From Novosphingobium album (ex Hu et al. 2023) (lineage in GTDB: Bacteria > Pseudomonadota > Alphaproteobacteria > Sphingomonadales > Sphingomonadaceae), in contig NZ_JALHLE010000013.1 of the NCBI RefSeq assembly GCF_022832385.1, forward strand, positions 62,001 through 126,000: DNA of 64,000 nucleotides. Reading direction: 5' to 3'. Positions 16,781 to 25,934 of this stretch are shown in pieces. The position numbers were made by a program, and so were the translations under genes. Every line of letters starts with the position of its first letter. Positions within the stretch are counted from its first letter, which is position 1. Under the pieces are notes generated by a model, which saw only the letters and a list, made by a program, of their open reading frames with translations, was not told the origin of the DNA and ran no database searches.

Positions 16781-17578
16781 ATGACCGACGCCACCCGCAT
16801 CCGCGATCGCATCGACACCGGCCCGCGCTTCCGCGAGGCCGATGCGGTGCGCCTCAACCGCCTGTTCCGCGGCGCAGACACGCTCGAAATGCTCGAGACG
16901 CTGCTCAAGGAACGCATGGCGGGGGATGTGGGCATCGTCTCCAGCTTCGGCGCGGAAAGCGCGGTGCTGCTGCACCTCGTCAGCCGCGTCGATCCCTCGG
17001 TGCCGGTGCTGTTTCTCGAAACCGGCAAGCATTTCCCCGAGACGCTGGCCTATCGCGACCTGCTGGTAGAGCGTCTCGGCCTCAAGGACCTGCGCAACCT
17101 CACGCCCGATGCCGCAGAATTGGCAAAGAAGGACGAGAACGGGCTGCGCTGGTCCTACGACCCCGACGGGTGCTGCGACATCCGCAAAGTGAAGCCGCTG
17201 GAAAAGGCGCTGCTCGGGCTCGATGCCTCCATCACCGGCCGCAAGGCCTTCCAGGCCTCGACCCGCGCGACCCTGCCCCGCTTCGAGATCGACACGACCG
17301 ACGAGCAGGGCCGCCTGAAGATCAACCCGTTGATCGACTGGTCCGCAGAGCGCCTCGCCGCCTATATCGAGGAGCATGACCTGCCGCCCCACCCGCTGGT
17401 GGCTCAGGGCTACCCCTCGATCGGCTGCATGCCCTGCACCAGCAAGGTCGCACCGGGTGAAGACCCGCGCTCGGGCCGCTGGCGCGGCTGGGACAAGACC
17501 GAGTGCGGCATTCACGTCGCACACCACACCGCCGATCACACCGAGCAGGTCGCCCCCGACTTCGATCCGGGGCTCTGA
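16781..17578 (+). CDS. cysH: (Phospho)adenylyl-sulfate reductase, Fe4S4-type
   Basis: 265 residues. The enzyme reduces APS (or PAPS) to sulfite using thioredoxin. The nucleotide-binding fold shows GIVSSFGAESAVLLHL and LFLETGKHFPETLAYR. The 4Fe-4S ligands are present as DGCCDIRK (about residue 130) and CMPCTSKV (about 216), and the catalytic cysteine is in KTECGIHV (about 244). The two cysteine pairs indicate the APS-reducing class (EC 1.8.4.10) rather than the cluster-free PAPS class of E. coli. It is the last gene of the cobA-DUF2849-cysI-DUF934-cysH operon, and a long hairpin follows the stop. Confidence 0.93.
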   Translation: MTDATRIRDRIDTGPRFREADAVRLNRLFRGADTLEMLETLLKERMAGDVGIVSSFGAESAVLLHLVSRVDPSVPVLFLETGKHFPETLAYRDLLVERLGLKDLRNLTPDAAELAKKDENGLRWSYDPDGCCDIRKVKPLEKALLGLDASITGRKAFQASTRATLPRFEIDTTDEQGRLKINPLIDWSAERLAAYIEEHDLPPHPLVAQGYPSIGCMPCTSKVAPGEDPRSGRWRGWDKTECGIHVAHHTADHTEQVAPDFDPGL

Positions 17579-17592
17579 CCCATGACCCATTG

Positions 17593-17638
17593 AATTTCGG
17601 GAGCGTGGGCGGCTATCGCCGTCCCACCTCCTGAAATT
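17593..17638 (+). terminator. Long imperfect hairpin after cysH
   Basis: An outer stem (AATTTCGGGAG with CTCCTGAAATT, one G-U pair) and an inner stem (GTGGGCGGC with GCCGTCCCAC, one bulge) enclose a TATC loop. It ends the sulfate operon. There is no T-run on either strand, so it could be a weak terminator or an RNA-stabilising structure. Confidence 0.5.
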
Positions 17639-17755
17639 ACTCCGTCAATTGCATCGCAATCGCCGGTACGTGCAATAAACGCACGCCTAACCCTCTTCCC
17701 AAGTGGGCCTGAACGCACCAGAATCCCAACTCCCCCCGGATTCTTGCAGTATATC

Positions 17756-18973
17756 ATGACAGTTAGACCGCTCGAGCGCCCCGCGTCCGGCCTCCCCGCT
17801 CTTATCATCCTGGCACTAGCGATGGGCGCTTTCGCGATCGGCACGACCGAATTCGCGGCCATGAGCCTTGTCCCCTATTTCGCGCGCGATCTGGGATTGA
17901 GCGAGCCTCAGGCAGGCCATGCGATCAGCGCCTACGCACTCGGTGTCGTCGTGGGCGCGCCCACGATCGCGGTTCTGGGCGCGCGCCTCGCCCGCCGCAC
18001 GCTGCTGATCGGACTGATGGGCATGTTCGCCTTCGGCAACGGATTGAGCGCACTGGCCGCCAGCTATCCCACGCTGCTGCTGTTCCGTTTCCTGAGCGGC
18101 CTGCCTCATGGCGCCTACTTCGGCGTTGCCGCGCTGGTCGCCGCCTCGCTCGTGCCAGCCAATGCCCGTGCCCAATCGGTCGCCAAGGTCATGACCGGAT
18201 TGACCGTGGCAACGATCATCGGCGTTCCGGCAGCCAACTGGCTGGGTCAGATCATCGGCTGGCGCAGCGGCTTCGGCATCGTTGCCGGGCTAGCACTGCT
18301 GACCATGGCGCTTGTCACCCTGTTCGCGCCCCACGACCATGGTGGCCCCAGATCGAGCCCGCTGCGCGAACTGGGCGCCCTGCGCCGCCCACAGGTCCTC
18401 CTGACCCTTCTGACCGGCGCCATCGGCTTTGGCGGCCTGTTTTGCGTTTATACCTATGTTGCCTCGACCATGCTCGAAGTAACCCAGGTTCCCGAGGCGT
18501 TTGTGCCGCTGGTGCTGGCAGTCTTTGGTGTGGGCATGACGGCAGGCAACCTGTTCTGGGCCTGGCTCGCTGATCGCAAACTCAACCACGCGGCAATCGG
18601 TGCTTTCATCTGGAGCACCGCCGCGCTTGGTCTGTTTCCTCTGGTGGCAGGCAATATCTGGCTGCTGGCTTTCGACATCCTCCTGATTGGTTTCGGCGGC
18701 GGCCTCGGCACGATCCTCCAGACCCGGCTGATGGACGTGGCGGGCGAAGCACAGGCTCTTGCAGCGGCTGCCCACCACAGCGCGTTCAACGTGGCCAATG
18801 CGCTGGGCCCGTGGCTGGGCGGGCTCGCTATCGGTGCGGGCTACAGCTTGCGAGTCACTGGCTGGATCGGGGTTGGCCTGTCGCTGGGCGGGCTCGCCAT
18901 CTTCCTGCTGACACTCGCGCTGCACCGGCGGCAAGAACCGCTAATGCCTGACGGCTGCCTGTCGACGGTCTAG
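17756..18973 (+). CDS. MFS transporter, DHA1/AraJ-like
   Basis: About 405 residues with twelve predicted membrane helices. It is a major facilitator, with the first motif near residues 60-85 (YALGVVVGAPTIAVLGARLARRTLL) and the AraJ/sugar-efflux-like FAIGTTEFAAMSLVPYFA at the N-terminus, found in many DHA1 members. The cargo is unknown; AraJ-type proteins are often linked to arabinose, nucleoside or drug export. The start ATG at 17756 has no clear ribosome binding site; TTG at 17744 is an alternative. It is convergent with the proline-dehydrogenase-like gene, and their ends overlap by 4 bases. Confidence 0.85.
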   Translation: MTVRPLERPASGLPALIILALAMGAFAIGTTEFAAMSLVPYFARDLGLSEPQAGHAISAYALGVVVGAPTIAVLGARLARRTLLIGLMGMFAFGNGLSALAASYPTLLLFRFLSGLPHGAYFGVAALVAASLVPANARAQSVAKVMTGLTVATIIGVPAANWLGQIIGWRSGFGIVAGLALLTMALVTLFAPHDHGGPRSSPLRELGALRRPQVLLTLLTGAIGFGGLFCVYTYVASTMLEVTQVPEAFVPLVLAVFGVGMTAGNLFWAWLADRKLNHAAIGAFIWSTAALGLFPLVAGNIWLLAFDILLIGFGGGLGTILQTRLMDVAGEAQALAAAAHHSAFNVANALGPWLGGLAIGAGYSLRVTGWIGVGLSLGGLAIFLLTLALHRRQEPLMPDGCLSTV

Positions 18974-19797
18974 GCCAGCCTGTCCTTCAGCCACCACATG
19001 GGAAGATAGGGCCGCTCCACCAGCTTCACGGCAGCATAGGGCCACCAGCCGGGACCGAACGGCAGGAAGACGCGCACCGGCACACCGAGCTCTTGCGCGA
19101 TCCGGCGGGTGCGGCGGGCTGGCAGTCCGCGTAGTTGCTCCAACTCGCAAGGTGTTCCCGCCTGCTGCAGCACCGGCAAGGCCTGGGCGGCCAGCGGCGG
19201 GTGATGCGTCGCCACGGCGACCGGTGCATTGCGGCCCGCCAGAATGCGGATGAGATCGAGGTAGCCCGCTTCGAAATCCGGCACGTCGCCACCGGGATCA
19301 GCCCACTCACCCTTGACCACCCGGATACGCACCGGGCTGTCACGGAACCGTCGGGCATCGTCCGCGCTGCGCCGCCAGCGCGCGGGTAGCACCACACCGA
19401 CCGAAGGAAATTCCCCGGCCATCCATTCAACGAGATCGAGCGTCTGCTCCGCCTGCACTTGAGTCAGCGCATCGAACACAATGGTCATCCCCACCTCGCT
19501 GGCAGGGGCAGCCACCGCCCGCAGGTTGTCCTTGTCGAAATAGAGCGGCGGCGCCTTGATCGAAAGGCAGGTGCCCGGGGACTGCCCGGCCATTTCCGCC
19601 GAGAGTTTCGCACAGGCCTCGATGATCCCTGCAGCCACACCATCCCACGCCGGAAAATAGCTGAGCGTCACGGCATTCCCGCTACGCCTGAGCACGCGGC
19701 AGGCACGGGCCGCATCCGACGCTTCCGGTGCCGGTCCCAGCACCTCTGCCGTGCGCGCGCAGATCTGCACAAGCCGCGTCGAAAGGCCAGTGCTCAC
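18970..19797 (-). CDS. Divergent proline-dehydrogenase-like TIM-barrel protein
   Basis: 275 residues from a GTG at 19797 that overlaps the preceding gene's stop as GTGA; GGAG lies upstream. The FAD-binding TIM-barrel pattern of PRODH is visible: CLSIKAPPLYFDKDNL, MTIVFDALTQ, IRVVKGEWADP (PRODH usually has RLVKGAYW), VAVATHHPPLA, and the final RVFLPFGPGWWPYAAVKL. The RRxxE-type substrate motif near the end of true PRODHs (present in the neighbouring PutA as YLVRRLLEN) is replaced here by AAVKLVERPYLP, and EFQ in the barrel reads ELEQ. It is therefore likely a relative with altered substrate or lost activity. Convergent with the MFS gene, downstream of the GNAT gene. Confidence 0.7.
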   Translation of the reverse strand: MSTGLSTRLVQICARTAEVLGPAPEASDAARACRVLRRSGNAVTLSYFPAWDGVAAGIIEACAKLSAEMAGQSPGTCLSIKAPPLYFDKDNLRAVAAPASEVGMTIVFDALTQVQAEQTLDLVEWMAGEFPSVGVVLPARWRRSADDARRFRDSPVRIRVVKGEWADPGGDVPDFEAGYLDLIRILAGRNAPVAVATHHPPLAAQALPVLQQAGTPCELEQLRGLPARRTRRIAQELGVPVRVFLPFGPGWWPYAAVKLVERPYLPMWWLKDRLA

Positions 19798-20912
19798 GAA
19801 GCGCTCCGCGGGAAAGGCAGACGGTGCCATGCCCATTCGACCGCGTCGGCGAGCAGAGCAGTCAGTCCGCGCAGGTTGAACGGATAAGTCTGCAGACGAA
19901 CACAAGGTGTGGTATCCTGCGTCCACACCTCGCTGATCCAGTCTTCAACCTCACCCAGCAGTTCAATACCGCCCAGCCCCTGCTTCATGGCGTCAGACAT
20001 GGCGAACAGCATCAGCAGATTGCCAGGCGAGCAGCGCGCGTAATCGCCATCGAAACCGATCTTGAAGAGCCAGTAGCGGCCCTGGAACACTACCGCGAGG
20101 TGCATGGCAACGGCTCTCCCGCCGATGCGCATGAACGCGATACGACAATTGCCATCCCGGCTCATGCGGCACAGGAAGTCGCGGAAGAACGCACCCTTGG
20201 CAGCTTCGCAGCCCAGCGCCGATCCGCTCTCGCCCTTCCAGCCGCGCTGCTCGACGGCGACTGCCTCGTCGAAAAGCCGATCGAACGTCTCCGGACATGG
20301 GGCGTGCATTTCAAAGGAAACTTCGCCCATTGCCTCGGCGCGGCGGCGGGCGCGGCGGAAATCCGACCGGCGGCCGGAATTGAAGCGCTGCTCGGGGGCC
20401 GCTTCACCCGGCTCGAAGACGATCCTGGGGCATGCCGTCGCCGGACGCGTGACCACAAGGCCCTTGCCCTTGATCGCCGACGCAAGGGCCGGCACGAGCG
20501 GAGAAGCGGCCGGAATGCGGTCCAGTTGCAGCGGCCGCCGGAGCCGTGACAGACTCGCCGCCAGTTGCGCGGCGGCAGCGGGCGAAGCGCAAAGCGCATC
20601 GACCGGTTCGTAGACCTGCTGCACGCCAGCCGCATGCCAGTGCGTCAGCAGGCCACGGCGGCGGCAGAGCGGCAGGATCGCCGTCACATCGCCTGCGCTT
20701 CCGGCCGTTGCGATGCTGACGACAAGATCCGTCATCATCGTTTCGGACAGCGCTGCGTGAAAAGCGAGCGTCTGCGACGGCAGGCTGCCGAACGCTTCGA
20801 GGCGGCGCCAGCCTTGTGCGACGCGTGCATCGCACGGCAGGTCGTGCGCGGAAAGCCACGCATCCGCCTCCGCCGTCAGCGGATGTCCATCCCAAAGTTG
20901 CTCGTGCCGCAT
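19794..20912 (-). CDS. GNAT-family acetyltransferase, CelD/BcsL-like
   Basis: 372 residues. The second half matches Acetyltransf_6 (PF13480), with RSDFRRARRRAEAMG, the acyl-transfer core around AFMRIGGRAVAMHLAVVF and a GFDGDYARCSPGNLLMLFAM stretch. Members include FemAB-like and CelD proteins that acylate cell-envelope or exopolysaccharide components. It is placed after putA (79 bases away on the same strand) and overlaps the proline-dehydrogenase-like gene (GTGA), so the three may share a transcript. The target is unknown and a role in proline metabolism is only inferred from position. Confidence 0.78.
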   Translation of the reverse strand: MRHEQLWDGHPLTAEADAWLSAHDLPCDARVAQGWRRLEAFGSLPSQTLAFHAALSETMMTDLVVSIATAGSAGDVTAILPLCRRRGLLTHWHAAGVQQVYEPVDALCASPAAAAQLAASLSRLRRPLQLDRIPAASPLVPALASAIKGKGLVVTRPATACPRIVFEPGEAAPEQRFNSGRRSDFRRARRRAEAMGEVSFEMHAPCPETFDRLFDEAVAVEQRGWKGESGSALGCEAAKGAFFRDFLCRMSRDGNCRIAFMRIGGRAVAMHLAVVFQGRYWLFKIGFDGDYARCSPGNLLMLFAMSDAMKQGLGGIELLGEVEDWISEVWTQDTTPCVRLQTYPFNLRGLTALLADAVEWAWHRLPFPRSAS

Positions 20913-20991
20913 GGCCTCTGCCGTCTTCGCGCGGCGAAAGGCGCCGCACCGCCAGACCGCGCTACGCGAAAACTGCTTATTCGAAGTTAAC

Positions 20992-23900
20992 TTAGCCGAT
21001 GGCCATCAGACTGGCATTGCCGCCCGCCGCCGTCGTGTTGATCGAGATCGAGACTTCCTCAAGCAACCAGATGCAATGGGGGCCAGGGTCGCTGTGAACC
21101 GGAATGATCGGGCCTTCAATTCGGCTCACCATCTCCGAAGCGACACGAACATTCTCCGCGCCTCCCTCAACCAGACATGCGGCAAAGGGCTGTTCCGGGC
21201 GGTGCCGGAAACGCGCGACGATTTCCCCAGGCATCCCTTCCGGCAAGTCCATGCCCGCTACGCCCCCGTGATTGCCGGTGGCCAGAACTGCGGCCATCTG
21301 TTCCAGCAGCCCTTCCCGGGTCGATGGGCACAGCAGCACTTGTCCGCGTGGATGGAGCGCGTAGAGATTGCGCTCGCCGACCGGGCCGGGAAGTTCACGC
21401 TCGAGCCCCAGAGCCGAGGCTGCACCCAGTTCGCGAACCCGCGCAGCAATGGAAGCTTCGCCCTGCCCGTCCAGCCAGCCGGCCAGCGCTTCAACCAGCG
21501 CCACTCCGCCACCGGACGGCCGCAGCACCTGCGGTGCCTGCCGAACCAACCGCCCCAGATAAAGCGGTCCGCCCGCCTTGGGGCCGGTGCCCGACAGCCC
21601 GCGCCCTCCGAAAGGCTGCACGCCGACGACGGCCCCGATGGTATTGCGGTTCACATAGAGATTGCCCGCCCGGACGCGACCGGTCACATGCGCCACCATG
21701 CCGTCGAGCCGGGTGTGCAGGCCGAATGTCAGGCCATAGCCGGTCCCGTTGATTGCCTCGATCAGCCCGTCCAGTTCCTCGCGACGGTAGCGCACGACAT
21801 GCAGCACCGGCCCGAAAACCTCACGTCCCAGCTCGCTGACTGAGGCGATCTCGATGATGCTCGGCGCCACGAACGTGCCCTGCCCTGCGGATTCGCCCGG
21901 CACAGCAAGCTGCGTCACGCGGTGGCCTCTCGCCCGCATCGCCTCGATGTGGGCGATGATACCGCGCTGCGCCTCCGCCGTGATGACCGGGCCGATGTCG
22001 GTCGAAAGGTGCGCCGGATCGCCCACGCTCAGTTCGGCCAGGGCGCCCTTGAGCATCGCCAACGTGCGGTCGGCGATATCCTCCTGAAGGCACAGGACGC
22101 GGAGCGCTGAGCAACGCTGGCCTGCGCTGTCAAAGGCGGAAGCGATCACATCGGCCACAACCTGCTCGGCAAGCGCAGAGGAATCGACAATCATCGCATT
22201 CTGTCCGCCGGTCTCGGCAATCAGCGGGATAGGGCGGCCGTCGGGCGAAACACGTCCCGCAAGCTGGCACTGGATCAGCCGGGCGACTTCGGTCGAACCG
22301 GTGAACATCACCGCTGCCACATCCGGCGCGGCGACCAGCGCGGCGCCCACGCTGCCGTCACCCGGCAGGAGTTGCAGCGCGTCCTGCGGCACGCCTGCCT
22401 TGTGCAGGATGCGCACGGCTTCGGCGGCGATCAACGGGGTTTCCTCGGCTGGTTTGGCAAGCACCGGATTGCCGGCGGCGAGCGCGGCAGCCACCTGGCC
22501 GGTGAAGATCGCCAGCGGGAAGTTCCATGGGCTGATGCACACCACCGGGCCGAGCGGAGCCTGTTCCTCCCCGAACGTCTCGTCGATCTGCTGGGCATAG
22601 TAGCGCAGGAAGTCGATCGCCTCGCGCACTTCTGCCACCGCATTGGCCGCCGACTTTCCCGCCTCGCGGATGGCGAGGCTCATCAGCGAGCCGATCCGGG
22701 ACTGCATCATATCGGCAGCCCGCTCGAGGATCGACGCGCGCTGCGAGACAGGAACCTCGCTCCAGCCGCTTCCCGCCGCGCGGGCCACAGCCTGCGCCGC
22801 CATCTCCACCGGCGTGTCGATCACCGTGCCGACGAAGTCGCGACGATCGGCCGGATTGCAAACCCGATGCGCCGGACCACTGCCGCCTTCGGGGCCAGCG
22901 TGCCATTCACGGGCGACCGATGCGACCAGGTCCCGCGAAAGGGATGCCAGTACCAGATCATCCGTCAGGTCGAGCCCGGCCGAATTGCGCCGGTCCCCGA
23001 ACAGGTCCTGCGGCAAAGCAATCCGGTCGTGCCGCGCGCCCGGCTGCGGCATTGCGCGCACCACTTCGACCGGATCAGCGATCAGATCCTCCACCGGCAC
23101 TGCCGGATCGGCAATGCGGTTCACGAACGAGGAATTCGCCCCGTTCTCCAGCAGGCGGCGTACCAGATAGGCCAGCAGGGTTTCATGCGTGCCGACCGGC
23201 GCATAAATGCGGCAGGGCCGGTCCAGCCTGTGCGCGCCGACAACTTGCGAATAGAGCGCCTCGCCCATGCCGTGGAGGCACTGGAATTCGTATTGGCCCG
23301 CGGAAAAGTCCGGCCCGGCCAGGTGATAGATTGTTGCCAGCGTCTGCGCATTGTGCGTGGCAAACTGGGGGAAGACCTCGTCCGGCGCGGCCAGCAGCTT
23401 GCGGGCACAGGCGATATAGGCAATGTCGGTGTGGACCTTGCGCGTATAGACTGGAAAGTCCGCCAGCCCGTCCACTTGCGCGCGCTTGATCTCGGCGTCC
23501 CAGTAAGCGCCCTTGACCAGACGCACCATGATCCGCCGGTTCGCGCGCCGGGCAAGGTCGATGATCCAGTCGATCACCATCGGGCAGCGCTTGCCATAGG
23601 CCTGCACTACGAAACCCAGCCCATCCCAGCCCTTGAGATCAGGATCGAGCGCAAGGCTTTCGAGCAGCTCGAGCGAGAGTTCCAGCCGGTCCGCTTCCTC
23701 GGCGTCGATATTGAGGCCAATGCCATAGTCGCGCGCCATCGAGGCCAGCGCCTTCACGCGTGGCAGCAGTTCGCGCATGACCCGGTCCGCCTGCGCGCGG
23801 GCATAGCGCGGGTGCAGCGCGGAAAGCTTGATGGAAATGCCGGGGCCGCACACCACGCCCTTGCCGGCGGCAGCCCAGCCGATCGCGGCGATGGCCTCGA

Positions 23901-24588
23901 CGTAGTCGGCATAGTAGCGCTCGGCGTCCGCTGCCGTCATCGCGGCTTCGCCCAGCATGTCGTAGCTGTAGCGGAAGCCCCTAGCTTCCCATTCGCGCGC
24001 ACGCTTGAGCGCTTCCTCGATAGTTTCGCCAACCACGAACTGTTCGCCCAGCAGCCGCATGGCGAGATCGACGCCCTTGCGGATCACCGGTTCACCGGCA
24101 CGCGCGATCAGGCGGGTGAGCGCCGCCGACAGCCCATTGTCGTCAACGCTTCCCACCAGCTTGCCGGTAACGACCAGTCCCCAGGTCGCGGCATTGACGA
24201 ACAGCGACTTGCCGCCGCCGAGGTGGCCGCTCCAGTTCCCCCCTGCGATCTTGTCACGGATCAGGGCGTCGCAGGTAGCGGCATCGGGAATGCGCAACAG
24301 CGCCTCGGCCAGACACATCAGTGCGACGCCTTCCTGGCTGGAGAGCGCATATTCCTGCACCAGCGCATCCACGCCGCGTCTCTTGCTCTCCGCGCGCAGG
24401 GCCGTGACCAGCTTCGCCGCCGTTTCCCGGATCCCAGCACGCGCGTGCACCGTCACACCGGCAGCATCCAACAGGGGCGCAATACAGGCAACCTCGTCCC
24501 GGCGGCGGGCTTCGGCGATGGCGTGGCGCAGCGGCGAGAGGTCGCGGATGGCGGGGGCGAATGCAGCAAAGGGGGGCATGACGGTCAT
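20992..24588 (-). CDS. putA: Bifunctional proline dehydrogenase / P5C dehydrogenase
   Basis: 1198 residues from the ATG at 24588 (MTVMPPFAAFAP). PutA oxidises proline to glutamate through two domains joined by a channel. The PRODH domain (about residues 90-480) shows RIMVRLVKGAYWDAEIKRAQ, YEFQCLHGMGE and APVGTHETLLAYLVRRLLEN. The aldehyde dehydrogenase domain (about 560-1010) shows PLGPVVCISPWNFPLAIFTG, VMFTGSTEVARLI, IAETGGQNAMIVDSS and the catalytic cysteine in SAGQRCSALRV. There is no ribbon-helix-helix N-terminus, so it does not repress its own gene as in enterics; a divergent Lrp-type regulator is adjacent. About 200 C-terminal residues follow the ALDH domain, as in long alphaproteobacterial PutAs. 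Confidence 0.97.
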   Translation of the reverse strand: MTVMPPFAAFAPAIRDLSPLRHAIAEARRRDEVACIAPLLDAAGVTVHARAGIRETAAKLVTALRAESKRRGVDALVQEYALSSQEGVALMCLAEALLRIPDAATCDALIRDKIAGGNWSGHLGGGKSLFVNAATWGLVVTGKLVGSVDDNGLSAALTRLIARAGEPVIRKGVDLAMRLLGEQFVVGETIEEALKRAREWEARGFRYSYDMLGEAAMTAADAERYYADYVEAIAAIGWAAAGKGVVCGPGISIKLSALHPRYARAQADRVMRELLPRVKALASMARDYGIGLNIDAEEADRLELSLELLESLALDPDLKGWDGLGFVVQAYGKRCPMVIDWIIDLARRANRRIMVRLVKGAYWDAEIKRAQVDGLADFPVYTRKVHTDIAYIACARKLLAAPDEVFPQFATHNAQTLATIYHLAGPDFSAGQYEFQCLHGMGEALYSQVVGAHRLDRPCRIYAPVGTHETLLAYLVRRLLENGANSSFVNRIADPAVPVEDLIADPVEVVRAMPQPGARHDRIALPQDLFGDRRNSAGLDLTDDLVLASLSRDLVASVAREWHAGPEGGSGPAHRVCNPADRRDFVGTVIDTPVEMAAQAVARAAGSGWSEVPVSQRASILERAADMMQSRIGSLMSLAIREAGKSAANAVAEVREAIDFLRYYAQQIDETFGEEQAPLGPVVCISPWNFPLAIFTGQVAAALAAGNPVLAKPAEETPLIAAEAVRILHKAGVPQDALQLLPGDGSVGAALVAAPDVAAVMFTGSTEVARLIQCQLAGRVSPDGRPIPLIAETGGQNAMIVDSSALAEQVVADVIASAFDSAGQRCSALRVLCLQEDIADRTLAMLKGALAELSVGDPAHLSTDIGPVITAEAQRGIIAHIEAMRARGHRVTQLAVPGESAGQGTFVAPSIIEIASVSELGREVFGPVLHVVRYRREELDGLIEAINGTGYGLTFGLHTRLDGMVAHVTGRVRAGNLYVNRNTIGAVVGVQPFGGRGLSGTGPKAGGPLYLGRLVRQAPQVLRPSGGGVALVEALAGWLDGQGEASIAARVRELGAASALGLERELPGPVGERNLYALHPRGQVLLCPSTREGLLEQMAAVLATGNHGGVAGMDLPEGMPGEIVARFRHRPEQPFAACLVEGGAENVRVASEMVSRIEGPIIPVHSDPGPHCIWLLEEVSISINTTAAGGNASLMAIG

Positions 24589-24653
24589 ACCCGCCAATTT
24601 ACACGGCCCCGAATTGGCAATCTGCCTTTTCAGCGGCATATTACCATTCAAAC

Positions 24654-24675
24654 TGACCTATTTTCCGGTCAAAAT
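24654..24675. promoter_or_regulatory. Overlapping palindromes between putA and the Lrp gene, candidate operator
   Basis: The 99-bp divergent region contains TGACC-N8-GGTCA (24654-24671) and, overlapping it, ATTTT-CCGGTC-AAAAT (24660-24675). Lrp-family proteins bind such AT-flanked palindromes next to their own gene, and PutR in other alphaproteobacteria controls putA. The site is immediately before the Lrp start and about 66 bases before the putA start. Binding is inferred. Confidence 0.5.
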
Positions 24676-24687
24676 TGGATGATATCC

Positions 24688-25158
24688 ATGGAAAAAGCCA
24701 TAACGACAGTCGATTTGGATGACTTGGACCGCAAGATCGTCACCGTTCTGCGCGAAGACGGCCGGATCACCGTCACCGATCTCGCGGAACGGGTGGGGCT
24801 GTCCAAGACGCCTTGCCAGACACGGATGCGCAGGCTGATCGAGAGCGGCGTGATCCGGGGCTTTCGCGCGGTGGTCGATCCGGCCAGCCTCGGGCTGGAC
24901 CATGTCGCTTTCGTAGAAGTCAGCCTGTCCGACACGCGCGAACAGGCGCTGCGCGACTTTAACGCCGCGGTGCGCCGCATTCCCGAGGTCGAGGAATGCC
25001 ACATGCTGGCGAGCAACTTCGACTATCTGCTCAAGGTCCGCACCGCCGACATCCGCCGCTACCGCGCGGTGCTCGGCGAGAAGATCTCCAGCCTGCCGCA
25101 TGTGGCCAGCACTTCCACGTTCGTGGCGATGGAAACGGTGAAGGACGCCAGCAGCTAG
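24688..25158 (+). CDS. putR: Lrp/AsnC-family regulator, probable PutR
   Basis: 156 residues. An N-terminal winged HTH shows LDDLDRKIVTVLREDGRITV, TDLAERVGLSKTPCQTRMRRL and the linker IRGFRAVVDPASLGL. A C-terminal RAM/ACT domain includes VAFVEVSLSDT and LPHVASTSTFVAME. The position, divergent from putA, is that of PutR, which activates proline use in response to proline in other alphaproteobacteria; a proline ligand here is inferred. ATG at 24688 (MEKAITTV) is preferred; ATG at 24679 adds three residues. It ends 101 bp before the 3' end of the SlyD-like gene, which is convergent. Confidence 0.88.
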   Translation: MEKAITTVDLDDLDRKIVTVLREDGRITVTDLAERVGLSKTPCQTRMRRLIESGVIRGFRAVVDPASLGLDHVAFVEVSLSDTREQALRDFNAAVRRIPEVEECHMLASNFDYLLKVRTADIRRYRAVLGEKISSLPHVASTSTFVAMETVKDASS

Positions 25159-25259
25159 GCACGGCACTGCTCATGCCCCGTGCAGGAAGCAATGACCGTC
25201 GTGACCTCACCCGGAGCGCGCAGAGCGCTGCCGGAACGCTCCGTGCGCCAGCGCGCCGG

Positions 25260-25697
25260 TTACGCGGCGTCCTTGATCTCGACGATAGTCAGCCCGAAAA
25301 ACAGGTCTTCACCCGCCAGCGGGTGATTGCCGTCCGCAGTAACCGACTGCTCGCCAACCTCGGTAATGACCAGGTTCAGCGTCGAGCCATCCTGCTGGCT
25401 GGCCGAAAGCTGCATACCCGGTTGCGGAACGGTATCCTGTGGAAGGCTCTCGCGGGGAATCTGGATGACCATTTCTTCGCGCCTTGGCCCGAAGGCATCG
25501 GCTGCGGCCACCGCTACCGTCTGTTCCGCACCAACGGTCATGCCATTCAGCGCGGCGTCGATCTGAGGAAAAACCTCGGCCCTGCCGATCTTCACGGTCT
25601 GGGGCCCGTCCCGCTCGGTATTGCCGACCACGCGGCCATCGTTTGTGCGCACCACGAATTCAATAAGCACGGTATCCCCGTTCTTTGCGGTCTGCAT
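25260..25697 (-). CDS. FKBP-type peptidyl-prolyl isomerase, SlyD-like
   Basis: 145 residues from ATG at 25697, chosen because AAAGGA sits exactly six bases upstream; the in-frame ATG at 25703 abuts that Shine-Dalgarno and is unlikely. The short FKBP with an IF (insert-in-flap) domain is visible: MQTAKNGDTVLIEFVV, VKIGRAEVFPQIDAALNGM, AADAFGPRREEMVIQIPRES, then DGNHPLAGEDLFFGLTI. These enzymes isomerise X-Pro bonds and act as chaperones. There is no histidine-rich tail as in E. coli SlyD, so metal binding is not expected. It stands alone between the Lrp gene (convergent) and an SDR gene (divergent). Confidence 0.88.
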   Translation of the reverse strand: MQTAKNGDTVLIEFVVRTNDGRVVGNTERDGPQTVKIGRAEVFPQIDAALNGMTVGAEQTVAVAAADAFGPRREEMVIQIPRESLPQDTVPQPGMQLSASQQDGSTLNLVITEVGEQSVTADGNHPLAGEDLFFGLTIVEIKDAA

Positions 25698-25934
25698 AAA
25701 CATTCCTTTGGGTAAGTTCGTTCCGGCGCGCCATGCACCGCTCGATCGGCGTGTCAGACATCGCCAGCGTCCTGCAACAGTCGCAATTTGAAGGCGATCC
25801 GTCAAATGGACCGCCCCGGGCGTCCACAACGCCCTGCCCACCGCCATCGCCGCAGCGTTCGTGCGCGCGCCCCCGCTTGACCCGCCATTGCCGCCCGATA
25901 GCCTGCCCGGAAACAAGAACCGGGAGAAAACGCC

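Noticed and set aside
22372..25158. Very long plus-strand open frame opposite putA
   Set aside because: It is the antisense shadow of putA that happens to run in frame into the Lrp gene. Only the part from 24688 has family similarity.
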